A DNA stretch of 64,000 nt from Candidatus Villigracilis adiacens. Its GTDB lineage: Bacteria > Chloroflexota > Anaerolineae > Anaerolineales > Villigracilaceae. Shown in pieces: positions 31,992-40,307 of this stretch (the first letter of the stretch is position 1; each line of letters begins with the position of its first letter). The stretch covers positions 434,001 to 498,000 of the forward strand of contig JADJBU010000002.1 of NCBI GenBank assembly GCA_016703605.1. Reading direction: 5' to 3'. The notes below the pieces were generated by a model, which was not told the DNA's origin, did no database searches, and worked only from the letters and a program-made list of their open reading frames with translations. Both the position numbers and the translations under genes were made by a program.

Positions 31992-32510
31992 TTAAGGTTG
32001 TGCGGGGAGAGGAGTTGCTGAAGATTGTGTCTTCTCACGCGGAGACCAATTGAGCAAGGCAAAGCCGGTTGCGCCGAAGGAGATGAGGATGATGGGAATC
32101 CACACGAAGAGCCAGCCGATGATTGGGAAGAAGGCGGCGAGTTCGAGGATGACAGCACCGCGGATGAATCCGTTCAATGGAGTTAGGTTGCTATGTTTGG
32201 TGAGTCTCATGCCGAGGTGAGCGGCGATGCCAGCCGAGCCAATGGTAGAGATGGCGAGTGCGGCACCGAGCAGAATCCAGCCGATGAATTTGGCGGGTCC
32301 GAATGGAAGTGCAAGCAGGATGACGATGGGAACCGTCACGGCAATGACGAGGATGAGTCCCAGCCAGAAGGTTTGCCACGGCGTTTTTTCTACTCGTGAA
32401 TGAGCGCGAGCAATCAGGGACGGGAACAACAGCCACCAAGCGGTGAGCATGGCAGGGAAGGCAGTACCGATGATCAAGAGTATGAAGAAGAAGGCGGAAA
32501 TGTCAGCCAT
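31992..32510 (-). CDS. Small multi-pass membrane protein
   Basis: A 172-aa protein with five hydrophobic helices and a basic/polar C-terminus (SPREKTQSSATPLPAQP). The pattern resembles the 161-aa protein encoded upstream: both have a GWILLGAALAIS- or FLSVLLSLGL-like helix and a C-terminal IIGWLFVWIPIILISFGATGFA or VGWFLLLPYVTFTGIGATILG segment. They may be distant paralogues. Family not recognised. Its position in the sigma/anti-sigma neighbourhood hints at an envelope-stress role. Confidence 0.65.
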   Translation of the reverse strand: MADISAFFFILLIIGTAFPAMLTAWWLLFPSLIARAHSRVEKTPWQTFWLGLILVIAVTVPIVILLALPFGPAKFIGWILLGAALAISTIGSAGIAAHLGMRLTKHSNLTPLNGFIRGAVILELAAFFPIIGWLFVWIPIILISFGATGFALLNWSPREKTQSSATPLPAQP

Positions 32511-32690
32511 TGGGATATGTCCTTTCAGGTTTGGTTGATGTAAGGGATACAGGGATGGGAGGGGGAAAGTTGCAGGGAAAGAGCAGAGAATAGGGAATAG
32601 GGAATAGTAAGTAGGGAATAGTTGATAGGAAAAGAAAAAGACGCGGGGTGAGCGCGTCTTGATGAAAGAGGAAAGAAGAAAGAGATAGGT
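32511..32690. repeat. Word-like low-complexity gap
   Basis: Repeated words such as GAATAGGGAATAGGGAATAG and GAAAGAGGAAAGAAGAAAGAG fill this gap, apart from a terminator hairpin at 32638-32660. Confidence 0.6.
32638..32660 (-). terminator. Terminator after the 161-aa membrane gene
   Basis: On the minus strand AAGACGCG and CGCGTCTT pair around a CTCACCC loop and are followed by TTTCTTTTCC. It lies 31 nt after the stop of the 161-aa gene. Confidence 0.7.
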
Positions 32691-33176
32691 TTAATTTTTT
32701 TGGAAGAATCCCAGAATCGTGGCACCAATGCCGGTGAAAGTGACATAAGGTAATAACAAGAACCAGCCAACGAAAGGTAAGGCGCAGGCAATGCAGAGAA
32801 TCACGGAGCTCCACAGGTTGCGCTTCCATGAGGACATGTCTGGGAAGAGGCGTTCGGCGAGGTGTTGGACGGTGGCGGTCAGCCCGAGGCTCAGGAGGAC
32901 GGAGAGAAAGGCAAGGATAAGCAAGGCGGGGATGGTGAGAATCCCTTTGACGAAGGAGCCTGCATTCTCGGCAAGCGAAAACATGACGGCGGCGATCAAG
33001 CCGAAGAAGAAAAAGTTGACCATGCCCAAGCCGAAGGCTCGCCCCGGCGTGAGGCTGAGGCTGGTTTGAGTCTTGGCGACGCGGTTGGTAAATAATGCGC
33101 CGATGACGAGGAAGTAGGCGGCGAGGGTGATGGTCAGCAAGAGGACGATGAAGGTGAGGCGAAGGATGTCGGTCAT
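32691..33176 (-). CDS. Small multi-pass membrane protein
   Basis: A 161-aa protein with four or five hydrophobic helices, with no recognised family. It lies downstream of the anti-sigma gene after an 85-nt gap that contains a palindromic repeat. The C-terminal VGWFLLLPYVTFTGIGATILGFFQKN is similar in pattern to the end of the neighbouring 172-aa protein. AGGAG-like bases precede the ATG (GGAGCCTTCC). Confidence 0.65.
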   Translation of the reverse strand: MTDILRLTFIVLLLTITLAAYFLVIGALFTNRVAKTQTSLSLTPGRAFGLGMVNFFFFGLIAAVMFSLAENAGSFVKGILTIPALLILAFLSVLLSLGLTATVQHLAERLFPDMSSWKRNLWSSVILCIACALPFVGWFLLLPYVTFTGIGATILGFFQKN

Positions 33177-33193
33177 GGAAGGCTCCTAGGTTT

Positions 33194-33260
33194 GTCACCC
33201 TGAGCATAGCGAAGGGTCTCTAGTGCGGAGGTAGAGATTCTTCGCTACGCTCAGAATGAC
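33194..33260. repeat. Palindromic repeat, GTCACCCTGAGC type
   Basis: GTCACCCTGAGCATAGCGAAG and CTTCGCTACGCTCAGAATGAC are complementary ends around a short centre. Sister of 13418-13516. Confidence 0.7.
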
Positions 33261-33261
33261 A

Positions 33262-33792
33262 TTAATTACGATTTTGATTTCTCAACAACAGACCATTCCC
33301 GAAGATCCAGAAAATGGAAACGATGGCGAGAGCGATGAAGAGGGTGGATAGTTCAACGGGGTAAGTTGTCAGGTTGGGGAATTGGGTAATTGGTAATTGG
33401 TAATTGGATAATGCGTCCAGCCATGAAGTCCAGAGGGATTGGATTTCGAAAAGCCAGGTGGTGAAGGATGGCGTTTCGATCTGTGGAATCATGACAGAGA
33501 AGAATGGGATGGCGACGATGAGCGCGACCAGCGCGGCAGCGGCTTGCAGGGATACTGTCAGCGTGAGCCAACGTGGGAGTTGGGGAGCCAGGCTTGGGCG
33601 AGGTTTGAAGCGGGCGGCGAGGTTTGTAGATAATGCTACTTCGGGCAGAGAGTCCAAATCCACGAACAAGGCTTGGAGGGTGGAGAGTCGCGCCGCGCAT
33701 TCGTCGCATGAGTCGAGGTGCGTTTCGATGAGGGCGCGTTCGGTTGAAGCGTTATCCAAATATTCGTTGAGCTGCTCGTCAGTCAGGTGCAT
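33262..33792 (-). CDS. Zinc-finger anti-sigma factor
   Basis: A 176-aa anti-sigma factor. The zf-HC2 motif is THLDSCDECAAR (H25-x3-C29-x2-C32), followed by a cytoplasmic linker, a membrane helix at about 85-108 (LQAAAALVALIVAIPFFSVMI) and a second at the C-terminus (LFIALAIVSIFWIFGNGLLL). Its start overlaps the end of the sigma gene by 14 nt, typical for a sigma/anti-sigma pair. The extracytoplasmic segment includes NYQLPITQFPNLTTYP, read from word-like DNA (33365-33412, GTAATTGG repeats). Confidence 0.87.
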   Translation of the reverse strand: MHLTDEQLNEYLDNASTERALIETHLDSCDECAARLSTLQALFVDLDSLPEVALSTNLAARFKPRPSLAPQLPRWLTLTVSLQAAAALVALIVAIPFFSVMIPQIETPSFTTWLFEIQSLWTSWLDALSNYQLPITQFPNLTTYPVELSTLFIALAIVSIFWIFGNGLLLRNQNRN

Positions 33793-34315
33793 GGAGTTTC
33801 TCCGCGAGAAGTTTGCGCGCGCGGAAGAGATGGCTCTTCACGTCGCTGAGGGGGATGTTGAGTTCGCTTGCGATCTCGTCGTAGGATAGTTCTTGATAAT
33901 GCCGCAGTTCGACGACGAGACGATAATGCGGCGGCAGGGACGCGAGCGCACTGCGAATCTGCTCGCTTCTTTCTTTAACCTCGACCTGTTCGCTGGGACC
34001 TTGAGTTTTATCTTCGTCCCGTTCTTCGTCGAGCGGGGCGCTGGGCTTGTGCGACTCGATGTGGTTCAGGCACAAGTTGGCGGCGACACGGCGGATCCAC
34101 GGGCTGAATTCGCGTTCGAGGTCGAAGGTGTGCAGACGATCGAGGGCGCGGATGAAGGTCTCCTGGGCGAGGTCTTCGGCATCGGCGCGGTTGTGCAGAA
34201 TGCGGTAGCAGACGTTGAAGACGCTCGTTTGGTGGCGTGCCACGAGGTCGCCGTAGGCTTCAGCGTCGCCGCGACGGGCTCGCAGGATCAGGTCGCGGTC
34301 GGTGGGCGCATTCAT
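33779..34315 (-). CDS. ECF-type RNA polymerase sigma factor
   Basis: A 178-aa group 4 sigma factor. Region 2 covers DAEAYGDLVARHQTSVFNVCYRILHNRADAEDLAQETFIRAL and FSPWIRRVAANLCLNHI; region 4 covers LASLPPHYRLVVELRHYQELSYDEIASELNIPLSDVKSHLFRARKLL. Between them is an acidic linker (DEERDEDKTQGPSEQ). The anti-sigma gene overlaps it. A TACACT -10-like box lies 6 nt before the ATG, so the gene may be leaderless. It probably responds to an envelope signal and may transcribe its own neighbourhood. Confidence 0.93.
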   Translation of the reverse strand: MNAPTDRDLILRARRGDAEAYGDLVARHQTSVFNVCYRILHNRADAEDLAQETFIRALDRLHTFDLEREFSPWIRRVAANLCLNHIESHKPSAPLDEERDEDKTQGPSEQVEVKERSEQIRSALASLPPHYRLVVELRHYQELSYDEIASELNIPLSDVKSHLFRARKLLAEKLHAPD

Positions 34316-34423
34316 GGCTAGAGTGTAATACAGGCGGGGAGGGGAAAAAGTTGCAGGGGAAGGGCGGTTGGTGAGTGTAAAGTGAAGAACTCAGCAAGGA
34401 TATATTCCCCCGAATTTGCCCGA

Positions 34424-35350
34424 TTATTTTTTCGGAGAAGATAAAGCTACATATTCTTTTTTTGGATTCTCGAACAATGCCAACTGTTTTTCCGAGTCCA
34501 TTTTTACAGGAATCATAGGGTTGTAGTTAAGTACGATAGCTTCTAACATGGGTTTGCGATTTTTCTCGCTTGCACCGACATGATAGAAGTGTTCACGAGT
34601 TAAGACGGTGAACTCGGATGAATATTTTTCAAGCGCCACATTATTACGATATTGATTACTGTGCCATGTAGATAAAATAAATTTTGCAGGCGCCACTTTT
34701 AGCAACTCGTAAAGTTCCTGCTCATTTTCTTCTGACCAGGAATTGAAGTAATCCACATGCCTACCTGCATAAGGCGGGTCGCAGTAAATAAAGTCAGACG
34801 AAGAAACAGCGGCTATGGTTGTCTTGAAATCGGAACAGACAAACTGCCAGTCATACTGACTTACGGCTTGGGAAACATATTTGATTTGATTGGCGATTTT
34901 GGTAATGTAGGCTTTTGCAAAGCGTTCAGGCTTATGCCCAAATGGGACATTGAACTCGCCTTTTCTGTTAAACCTCATCACGCCATTAAAACATGCGCGA
35001 TTTAGGAAAAGCATATCCAATGGGCTGGGTTTTTTATTGAAACGTTCGCGCACTTTGTAATAATGTTCCTCGCCTTTTTTCTGAAGAAGTGCGCCTTCTT
35101 TTTCCAAAAACTCTCTGGCAATACTTGAGTCAACCTCGCCGCTCTTGATGGCATTGTAAAAGTTGATAATGTGAGGATTTACATCCGAGAAAATAGCACG
35201 ATTTGGTCTTATATTAAAACCAACCACACCTGAACCCATAAAAGGCTCAATCCATATGCCGTCTTTTTCGAGAATGGCATGATCTTTTATCCAGTCAACC
35301 AATTTGGTCTTTATGCCCTGACATTTCAGGGGCGGAACTTTTACTGTCAT
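34424..35350 (-). CDS. DNA adenine methylase of an EcoRV-like system
   Basis: A 308-aa D12-class N6-adenine methyltransferase. The N-terminal motif I region is PLKCQGIKTKLV … WIEPFMGSGVVGFNI; the catalytic motif IV is FIYCDPPYAGRH (DPPY); LNRACFNGVMRFNRKGEFNVPFG matches the Dam/DpnM/M.EcoRV family. It overlaps the end of the endonuclease gene by 4 nt and should protect the same site, probably GATATC. The AT-rich base composition contrasts with the neighbourhood and suggests transfer. Confidence 0.92.
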   Translation of the reverse strand: MTVKVPPLKCQGIKTKLVDWIKDHAILEKDGIWIEPFMGSGVVGFNIRPNRAIFSDVNPHIINFYNAIKSGEVDSSIAREFLEKEGALLQKKGEEHYYKVRERFNKKPSPLDMLFLNRACFNGVMRFNRKGEFNVPFGHKPERFAKAYITKIANQIKYVSQAVSQYDWQFVCSDFKTTIAAVSSSDFIYCDPPYAGRHVDYFNSWSEENEQELYELLKVAPAKFILSTWHSNQYRNNVALEKYSSEFTVLTREHFYHVGASEKNRKPMLEAIVLNYNPMIPVKMDSEKQLALFENPKKEYVALSSPKK

Positions 35351-36234
35351 TTACTCACTCTTCTGGTATTTTTACGGCTAGGTTTTCTTATTATTGGGTT
35401 AGCTAATTTTACATTTTTACCTCGGTACGTCAAATAATCACGTAGCGAAGAGATATTTTTGACCTTTCCATCTGTGGTTGTCATTTGGATCTTTCCATAG
35501 TTGATCCAGTAATCATCAAACCACTTTTCACCAAGTTTCTTGAAAACACCATTGCCATTCAAAATATCTTCGATTCTGGTGATGCTCCCGATGTTTGCTG
35601 TATTGGAACTGCCCTGATTATCGCTGGCAATTTCCCATTTTTCACGAACAAAGAACTGAAAATCATCAATTACAGATGTGATTGATTGCAGTTCATCCAA
35701 TGTGTGAGTTTCCGATTCGTACCCCATCTCATTAGCAGAGCGGGAGTAAATGATACCCAAACAAAAATGACCAAGATATTCGCTATATGGAAACTGGATA
35801 TTCTTGTTGCTTTTGCGATTCGTGAAATATTCGCCATGTGAACCGAGCGTAAACCCATTACAAAATTCGGGGTTGTCGGGCAGGCGATATGTCGTTTTCA
35901 AATCTACGGCAAACTTTACGCTTTCATCATCAGCGCTTACGAATGACAAATCAGGATAGTAGTTTTGTTGTTCAGCCAAAACGATACGGTAGTTGTACTG
36001 GCTGGCAAATTCCAACAAGCGAGGAAAAAGATGAATTTCAAGAATTTTCGAGACAATTTTCGTGTCTGTAGAAATTGTGTAGATGTTCTGGTAGACATCG
36101 ATAAAACCTTTGATTGTCCACTGGTCATCTTCGGTGGACACATGGCTTTTGAGTGTCTCGACAAAATCCGTTAGGGCTTGTTTGAATTCAGCCTTGTATT
36201 CTTCCCGCTTTTGCTTTGGCATTTGTTTTGTCAT
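35347..36234 (-). CDS. EcoRV-like type II restriction endonuclease
   Basis: A 295-aa nuclease closely patterned on EcoRV (245 aa). The catalytic core AEQQNYYPDLSFV and FAVDLKTTYRL supplies D95, D111 and K113, matching EcoRV D74, D90 and K92. The recognition-loop region SDNQGSSNTANIGS matches EcoRV AGSGNTTNIGS, with G, N and T kept and one Gly changed to Ser. FTLGSHGEYFTNRKSNKNIQFPYSEYLGHFCLGIIYSR aligns with the EcoRV dimer/DNA-contact region. The start is ATG 36234: TATAAT ends 6 nt before it, and the GTG at 36252 lies upstream of that box. Its partner methylase follows with 4-nt overlap. Confidence 0.9.
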   Translation of the reverse strand: MTKQMPKQKREEYKAEFKQALTDFVETLKSHVSTEDDQWTIKGFIDVYQNIYTISTDTKIVSKILEIHLFPRLLEFASQYNYRIVLAEQQNYYPDLSFVSADDESVKFAVDLKTTYRLPDNPEFCNGFTLGSHGEYFTNRKSNKNIQFPYSEYLGHFCLGIIYSRSANEMGYESETHTLDELQSITSVIDDFQFFVREKWEIASDNQGSSNTANIGSITRIEDILNGNGVFKKLGEKWFDDYWINYGKIQMTTTDGKVKNISSLRDYLTYRGKNVKLANPIIRKPSRKNTRRVSK

Positions 36235-36240
36235 GTTGGG

Positions 36241-36246
36241 ATTATA
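36241..36246 (-). promoter_or_regulatory. TATAAT -10 box for the restriction endonuclease
   Basis: On the minus strand TATAAT ends 6 nt before ATG 36234, with no ribosome binding site, suggesting a leaderless transcript. No good -35 is visible. Confidence 0.55.
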
Positions 36247-36276
36247 CAACACTCACCGCTCACTACTTTCTATTTT

Positions 36277-36465
36277 TTACCTCCCCCACCTCGGCTGCCA
36301 ATCCGAAATTGGACTATTCGTGAGCCTCGTCAATCCCGTCCCATCGGGGTGGATGATGTAGAGTTCGTTGTTGCCGCCGTCGGTGAGTTTGACCAAGCCG
36401 TTGAATGGCTTCCATTGCAGAACGAAAAGGTTCCAGCCCTGGCTGCATTTAGATCGTTCCTCTTA
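36277..36465 (-). pseudogene. C-terminal remnant of a TolB/PD40 beta-propeller protein
   Basis: An open frame without a start reads GWNLFVLQWKPFNGLVKL then NNELYIIHPDGTGLTRLTNSPISDWQPRWG and stops at 36277-36279. NELYIIHPDGTGLTRLT…DWQPRW is a typical TolB/PD40 blade. The frame is closed upstream by a TAA at about 36466, so only the last blade survives. Confidence 0.6.
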
Positions 36466-36469
36466 ATAT

Positions 36470-36897
36470 TGCCCAGCGATTGAATACATCCATTTCGTGT
36501 CCATCGTCTTTGCGGGTTAATCCATCGTCATGGCGCGAAGTCTCGATTCCCACAGCTTGAAATAATCTCAAGGAGTCCCTTTGTTATAATCCCCCCGCTT
36601 TTCGAATTGCCAAACCCGCCCAATGCAGTAGGGGCGGCCCGTCCAAATCAATGAGAACCTCGTTATGCAAGAAAAGGGTCGCCCTTTGGGCGGGCAAACC
36701 CGCCGGAGAGATTCCTCTTCCTGGTGGACCCTGCGGCAAACAAGATTTTTTCAAGAAGCAAAATGGAACATTCCTCATGAGCGCCTCTGATAAGACCCCG
36801 GCGGTTTGCGCCTTTTCAGCCCAACCTGCGCGCCCAAATTTTTCCGGCATCCGGCAAAAGACCGCCCGCCTGCCGGGAGAAGGGCGCGGATAAAGCC
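36470..36897. other. Intergenic region and probable long leader before the glycan locus
   Basis: No convincing gene. A TATAAT box lies at 36585-36590. It is followed by GC-rich hairpins, CGCCC-TTT-GGGCG (36680-36692) and GGCGGG-CAAA-CCCGCC, within a repeat-like GTAGGGGCGGCCCG … GGGTCGCCC stretch (36630-36706). A weak 80-aa frame at 36651-36893 lacks protein-like character. The region could form a leader of about 300 nt for the glycosyltransferase gene. Confidence 0.45.
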
Positions 36898-38049
36898 ATG
36901 CCGTCCTACTCCATCCTGCTGCTCGGCACCCAAATGGCGGTGGGCGGGGCGCAGAAACTGCTACTGGAACAGGCATTGTGGTTCCAGGCTCACGGACATC
37001 GAGTCACCGTCCTTTTTTTCTATGACCGCGACAACCTGCATGAAAAATGGACGAAGACCCATCCCTTCGAAATCCAAAACCTGGCAGCCTTCGACAAACA
37101 GGCAGGCGGACTGCGCAGCCTGCCCCGGCTCCTGAATGGACTGTTGAAATTATGGCGCGTCCTCAGGCGCGGAAACTTCGACGCCGTTATCACCTTCACC
37201 CACGACAGCAACCTGCTCGGGCTTCCGCTGGCGCGGCTGGCGGGAGTCCGCGCCCGTATTGGCACGCACCTCGGCGAGATTCGCGGCATGTCCAAATGGC
37301 GCGAGAGGATGCACACCCTCCTCGTCAACCGCGGGGTGATTCAAACCCTGGTGGCGTCCTCCGCCCGCACGAAGAACAATGCCGTTCAGGTTGGGGTAAA
37401 CCCGCAAAAGATAACCACCATCTACAACGCCATCATGCCCTTCGATGTGGCGCAGGTTGACCGCGAGGCTGCGCGTCAGGCGCTCGGGCTGAAAACGGAC
37501 GACATCTTCCTTGTCTCGGTTGGGCGGCTTGTTTACGAAAAGGGACACGAGTTTCTTGTGGACGCCATGTCGCTGGTGAGCCGGGAAGACCCCCGCGCCA
37601 TTGCGGGCATCTGCGGCGCGGGTCCGTTGCGCGAACAGTTGCAGAGACAGGTCGAATCCCTGGGCTTGCAGGGCAGGGTCAAACTTCTCGGGCAGTGGGA
37701 TTCCATCCCCGAACTGCTCGCGGCTTCGGATGTGTTTGTATTACCGTCGCGCTGGGAGGGTCTGCCCATGGCGCTGCTCGAAGGCATGATGGCGGGGCTG
37801 CCCGTGATCGCCGCGCGCGTCGAGGGAGTGGATGAAGTCGTCCGACCGGGCGAACATGGGTTATTAGTGCCGCTTGAGTCTCCGGCGGAACTGGCGCAGG
37901 CTATATTACAATTGCTGCGCTCGCCCGCAGACCGTCGGCGCATGGGCAGGGCGGCGCGGGAACGGGTATTGAGTTCCTACACCACCGATCGCATGTGCGA
38001 GGCATACTTGCAGGTGATCGAAAAAGGCATGGGCGAGGAAAAAGCCTGA
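36898..38049 (+). CDS. Glycosyltransferase family 4 (GT-B)
   Basis: A 383-aa retaining GT-B glycosyltransferase. The N-terminal acceptor domain starts ILLLGTQMAVGGAQKLLLEQALWF; the C-terminal nucleotide-sugar domain has VGRLVYEKGHEFLVDAM, LLGQWDSIPELLAASDVFVLPSRWEGLPMALLEGMMAGLPVIA (E-x7-E motif) and VEGVDEVVRPGEHGLLV. It should add a sugar to a lipid-linked or surface glycan on the cytoplasmic side. AGAAGGG lies about 14 nt upstream. It is first in a plus-strand run with the 704-aa membrane gene 27 nt later. Confidence 0.93.
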   Translation: MPSYSILLLGTQMAVGGAQKLLLEQALWFQAHGHRVTVLFFYDRDNLHEKWTKTHPFEIQNLAAFDKQAGGLRSLPRLLNGLLKLWRVLRRGNFDAVITFTHDSNLLGLPLARLAGVRARIGTHLGEIRGMSKWRERMHTLLVNRGVIQTLVASSARTKNNAVQVGVNPQKITTIYNAIMPFDVAQVDREAARQALGLKTDDIFLVSVGRLVYEKGHEFLVDAMSLVSREDPRAIAGICGAGPLREQLQRQVESLGLQGRVKLLGQWDSIPELLAASDVFVLPSRWEGLPMALLEGMMAGLPVIAARVEGVDEVVRPGEHGLLVPLESPAELAQAILQLLRSPADRRRMGRAARERVLSSYTTDRMCEAYLQVIEKGMGEEKA

Positions 38050-38076
38050 GACAGGCAGCCCAGTACAGGTCCAGTA

Positions 38077-40191
38077 ATGAAGCGTTCTTCGATCCAGTTC
38101 GGAAAAATAGCCGCAATTGCAGCCGTCGCGTGGGGCATTGTCGGCGCATGTATCGAATTCTATAATGTCGCCTGGGGCACGGGCGGGGCGGTCGGGGAAT
38201 TCTCGCCGAGGTGGTTCGCGCTCTTTGTGTTCTTCGTTTTGTTTTGCGCCGCGCTCTATGCCGCGGCTGGCATTGCCCTTCTCGGCCTTCAGCCGTCGTC
38301 TCCAATTCTTGAAGGACTGGTCTCGTTCCGAAATAAATTTCCCGCGCTGCGATGGGCGTTCATCGTCATCGCCCTCGTTTTCCCTGCCTGGTTTTTACAG
38401 CGTACCATGTGGGGGGTCGTTTTCGGCGGGATGCATTTCCGGCTTTTACTGTGGGCGGTGTCGGTCTTTCTTCTTTCCGTTTTCATCACCCGCGGCGGAT
38501 CGCTGATCGAATGGAAGCCGCTGATCGCGTCTCTCATCCTTGCCTCCAGCGTGTTGACCGCCGCCGTTTCATTGCAGGGCGTTACAGAATATCCCTTCTC
38601 ACTGGGCTGGTCGGAGGGCAACCGCATCTGGGATTATTCGATGCGGTTCGGGCGCGACCGCTACGGCATTGCCGATAACCAGGATATTTACATCCTGCTT
38701 GATTCCGGCCGGATGCTGGTCGGCGGGCTGCCGTTCCTGATTCCCAATGTCACCATTGAAGCCGTGCGGTTATGGATCGGTCTCACGCTCATTTTGCCCT
38801 ATTTTCTGGTTGGGCTTGCGGCAGGGATTGCCGCCGAAAAAAATGTCCGCGTTTGGATGTTGATGACCCTCTGGGTCTTTCTGTTCCTGCGCCAGGGTCC
38901 CATCCATTCGCCGCTTGTCCTCGCCGCCGCGCTGACGGTCTTCCTCTGGCGCAAGCCGTTGTGGCTGGCGATCCCCCTGATCATTTATGCGGGATATTTC
39001 GCCCAGTCGAGTCGATTCACCTGGTTGTTTGCCCCCGGTCTATGGATCGGGATGCTCGAACTGGCGGGCGCCTCTTCGCCCGACGGGAAGCCGGGTCGGT
39101 CCCATTGGGGTCGGGCAATATCGTTGGGTTTGTCCGGCGCATTCGGCGGATTCGTCCTCCCCAAGTTGATTCCCCTCCTGCGCATCGAGGCGGCAACCAC
39201 AGCCGACATGACCGAGCAGATCGCCAGTACCGGGGTGACGTCTGAATTTGTGGCGTATGCCGTCACCGACCAGCCGCTGTTGTGGTATCGCCTGCTTCCC
39301 AACCCCACCTACGGAGTTGGCATCCTGCTTGGGTTGGTGATTGCGGTTTTGCCGGTGGCTGCGATCCTGGTCTGGCTGTCCGCTTCCAAAAAGTGGCAGT
39401 TGACCATCTGGCAGAAACTTGCGATCCTGGGTCCCCTGCTTGCCTTTCTCGCGGTGGGGCTGGTTGCCAGCGCGAAGATCGGCGGCGGCGGCGACCTGCA
39501 CAACATGGACATGTTCCTGATCGGCGTTGCGTTTACCGCCTTCATTGCCTGGGTCAACGGCGGCAGGCAAGCCGTGATGAACAACCAATTGCCGGGCTGG
39601 GTTCGGTTTGCGCTCGCCGCCGCGCTGGTCCTGCCCGCCGTCCCCCCCCTCCGGCAGCTGCGCTCCTTCGATTACGGCGACGAGATCGGCGCATTGCTGG
39701 TGTTGACCGATAAAAAGGAATTCGAAGCCAAATCGCTCGAGATGCTTCCAGACAGCGTCACCGTCGGCAAGGCGCTGACGGAAATTCAGGCGGCGGTGGA
39801 TGAATACCAGGAGTTGGGCGACGTGCTTTTCATGGACCAGCGTCAACTGCTGACCTTTGGCTACATCACCGAACAGGTCTTCATCCCCGAATACGAAAAA
39901 AAGGTGCTGATGAACGAGGCGCTCAGCGCCAATTACGAGTATTATTCGGGTTTCTATAGAGATATTACCAGCCAGCGTTTTTCCCTCATCGTCACCGAAC
40001 CCCTGCGCACGCCCATCAAGGACAGCGCCTACGAGTTCGGCGAGGAGAACAATGCCTGGGTCAACTGGGTATCCATCCCCGTGCTTTGTTATTATCAGGA
40101 AGCGCAGACCTATAAAAAAGTGAACGTGATGCTGCTCATCCCCAAACCCGTGCCGGACGATTGTTCGCAATACATCCCGCCGCGGAATTAA
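38077..40191 (+). CDS. Large multi-pass membrane protein (GT-C-like, unknown)
   Basis: A 704-aa protein. Residues about 1-520 contain 12 or more hydrophobic helices, and residues about 545-704 form a soluble C-terminal domain (VLFMDQRQLLTFGYITEQVFIPEYEKK … FSLIVTEPLRTPI). The topology, a polytopic membrane half with a C-terminal extracytoplasmic part, resembles GT-C glycosyltransferases or O-antigen ligase-type proteins, but the usual N-terminal acidic GT-C motif is not clear. LGWSEGNRIWDYSMRFGRDRYG follows the third or fourth helix and may be the catalytic loop. Context supports a role in surface-glycan assembly. Confidence 0.7.
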   Translation: MKRSSIQFGKIAAIAAVAWGIVGACIEFYNVAWGTGGAVGEFSPRWFALFVFFVLFCAALYAAAGIALLGLQPSSPILEGLVSFRNKFPALRWAFIVIALVFPAWFLQRTMWGVVFGGMHFRLLLWAVSVFLLSVFITRGGSLIEWKPLIASLILASSVLTAAVSLQGVTEYPFSLGWSEGNRIWDYSMRFGRDRYGIADNQDIYILLDSGRMLVGGLPFLIPNVTIEAVRLWIGLTLILPYFLVGLAAGIAAEKNVRVWMLMTLWVFLFLRQGPIHSPLVLAAALTVFLWRKPLWLAIPLIIYAGYFAQSSRFTWLFAPGLWIGMLELAGASSPDGKPGRSHWGRAISLGLSGAFGGFVLPKLIPLLRIEAATTADMTEQIASTGVTSEFVAYAVTDQPLLWYRLLPNPTYGVGILLGLVIAVLPVAAILVWLSASKKWQLTIWQKLAILGPLLAFLAVGLVASAKIGGGGDLHNMDMFLIGVAFTAFIAWVNGGRQAVMNNQLPGWVRFALAAALVLPAVPPLRQLRSFDYGDEIGALLVLTDKKEFEAKSLEMLPDSVTVGKALTEIQAAVDEYQELGDVLFMDQRQLLTFGYITEQVFIPEYEKKVLMNEALSANYEYYSGFYRDITSQRFSLIVTEPLRTPIKDSAYEFGEENNAWVNWVSIPVLCYYQEAQTYKKVNVMLLIPKPVPDDCSQYIPPRN

Positions 40192-40193
40192 TC

Positions 40194-40293
40194 CGTACCG
40201 CAAACTTCAGTTTACAAAACCAACCCCTTCCGTACCGCAAACTTCAGTTTGCGAAACCAACCTCAGTTTGCGCCTTCGCAAGATAAATCTTGC
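40194..40293. repeat. Direct and inverted repeats, CCGTACCGCAAACTTCAGTTT type
   Basis: The unit CCGTACCGCAAACTTCAGTTT with a following AAACCAACC appears twice (40194 and about 40230), followed by a partial third CAGTTTGCG and then GCAAGATAAATCTTGC (40278-40293). Related sequence occurs at 51396-51430 and about 30424-30445. Confidence 0.7.
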
Positions 40294-40307
40294 GTTACTG
40301 GAACCCC

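Noticed and set aside
36651..36893. 80-codon open frame before the GT4 gene
   Set aside because: Composition is Arg/Pro/Lys-rich without structure, it is built across repeat hairpins, and it has no plausible ribosome binding site.
40194..40293. Closely spaced CCGTACCGCAAACTTCAGTTT units considered as a CRISPR remnant
   Set aside because: There are only two full units with short, similar spacers and no cas genes. The unit recurs singly at 51396 as an ordinary dispersed repeat.
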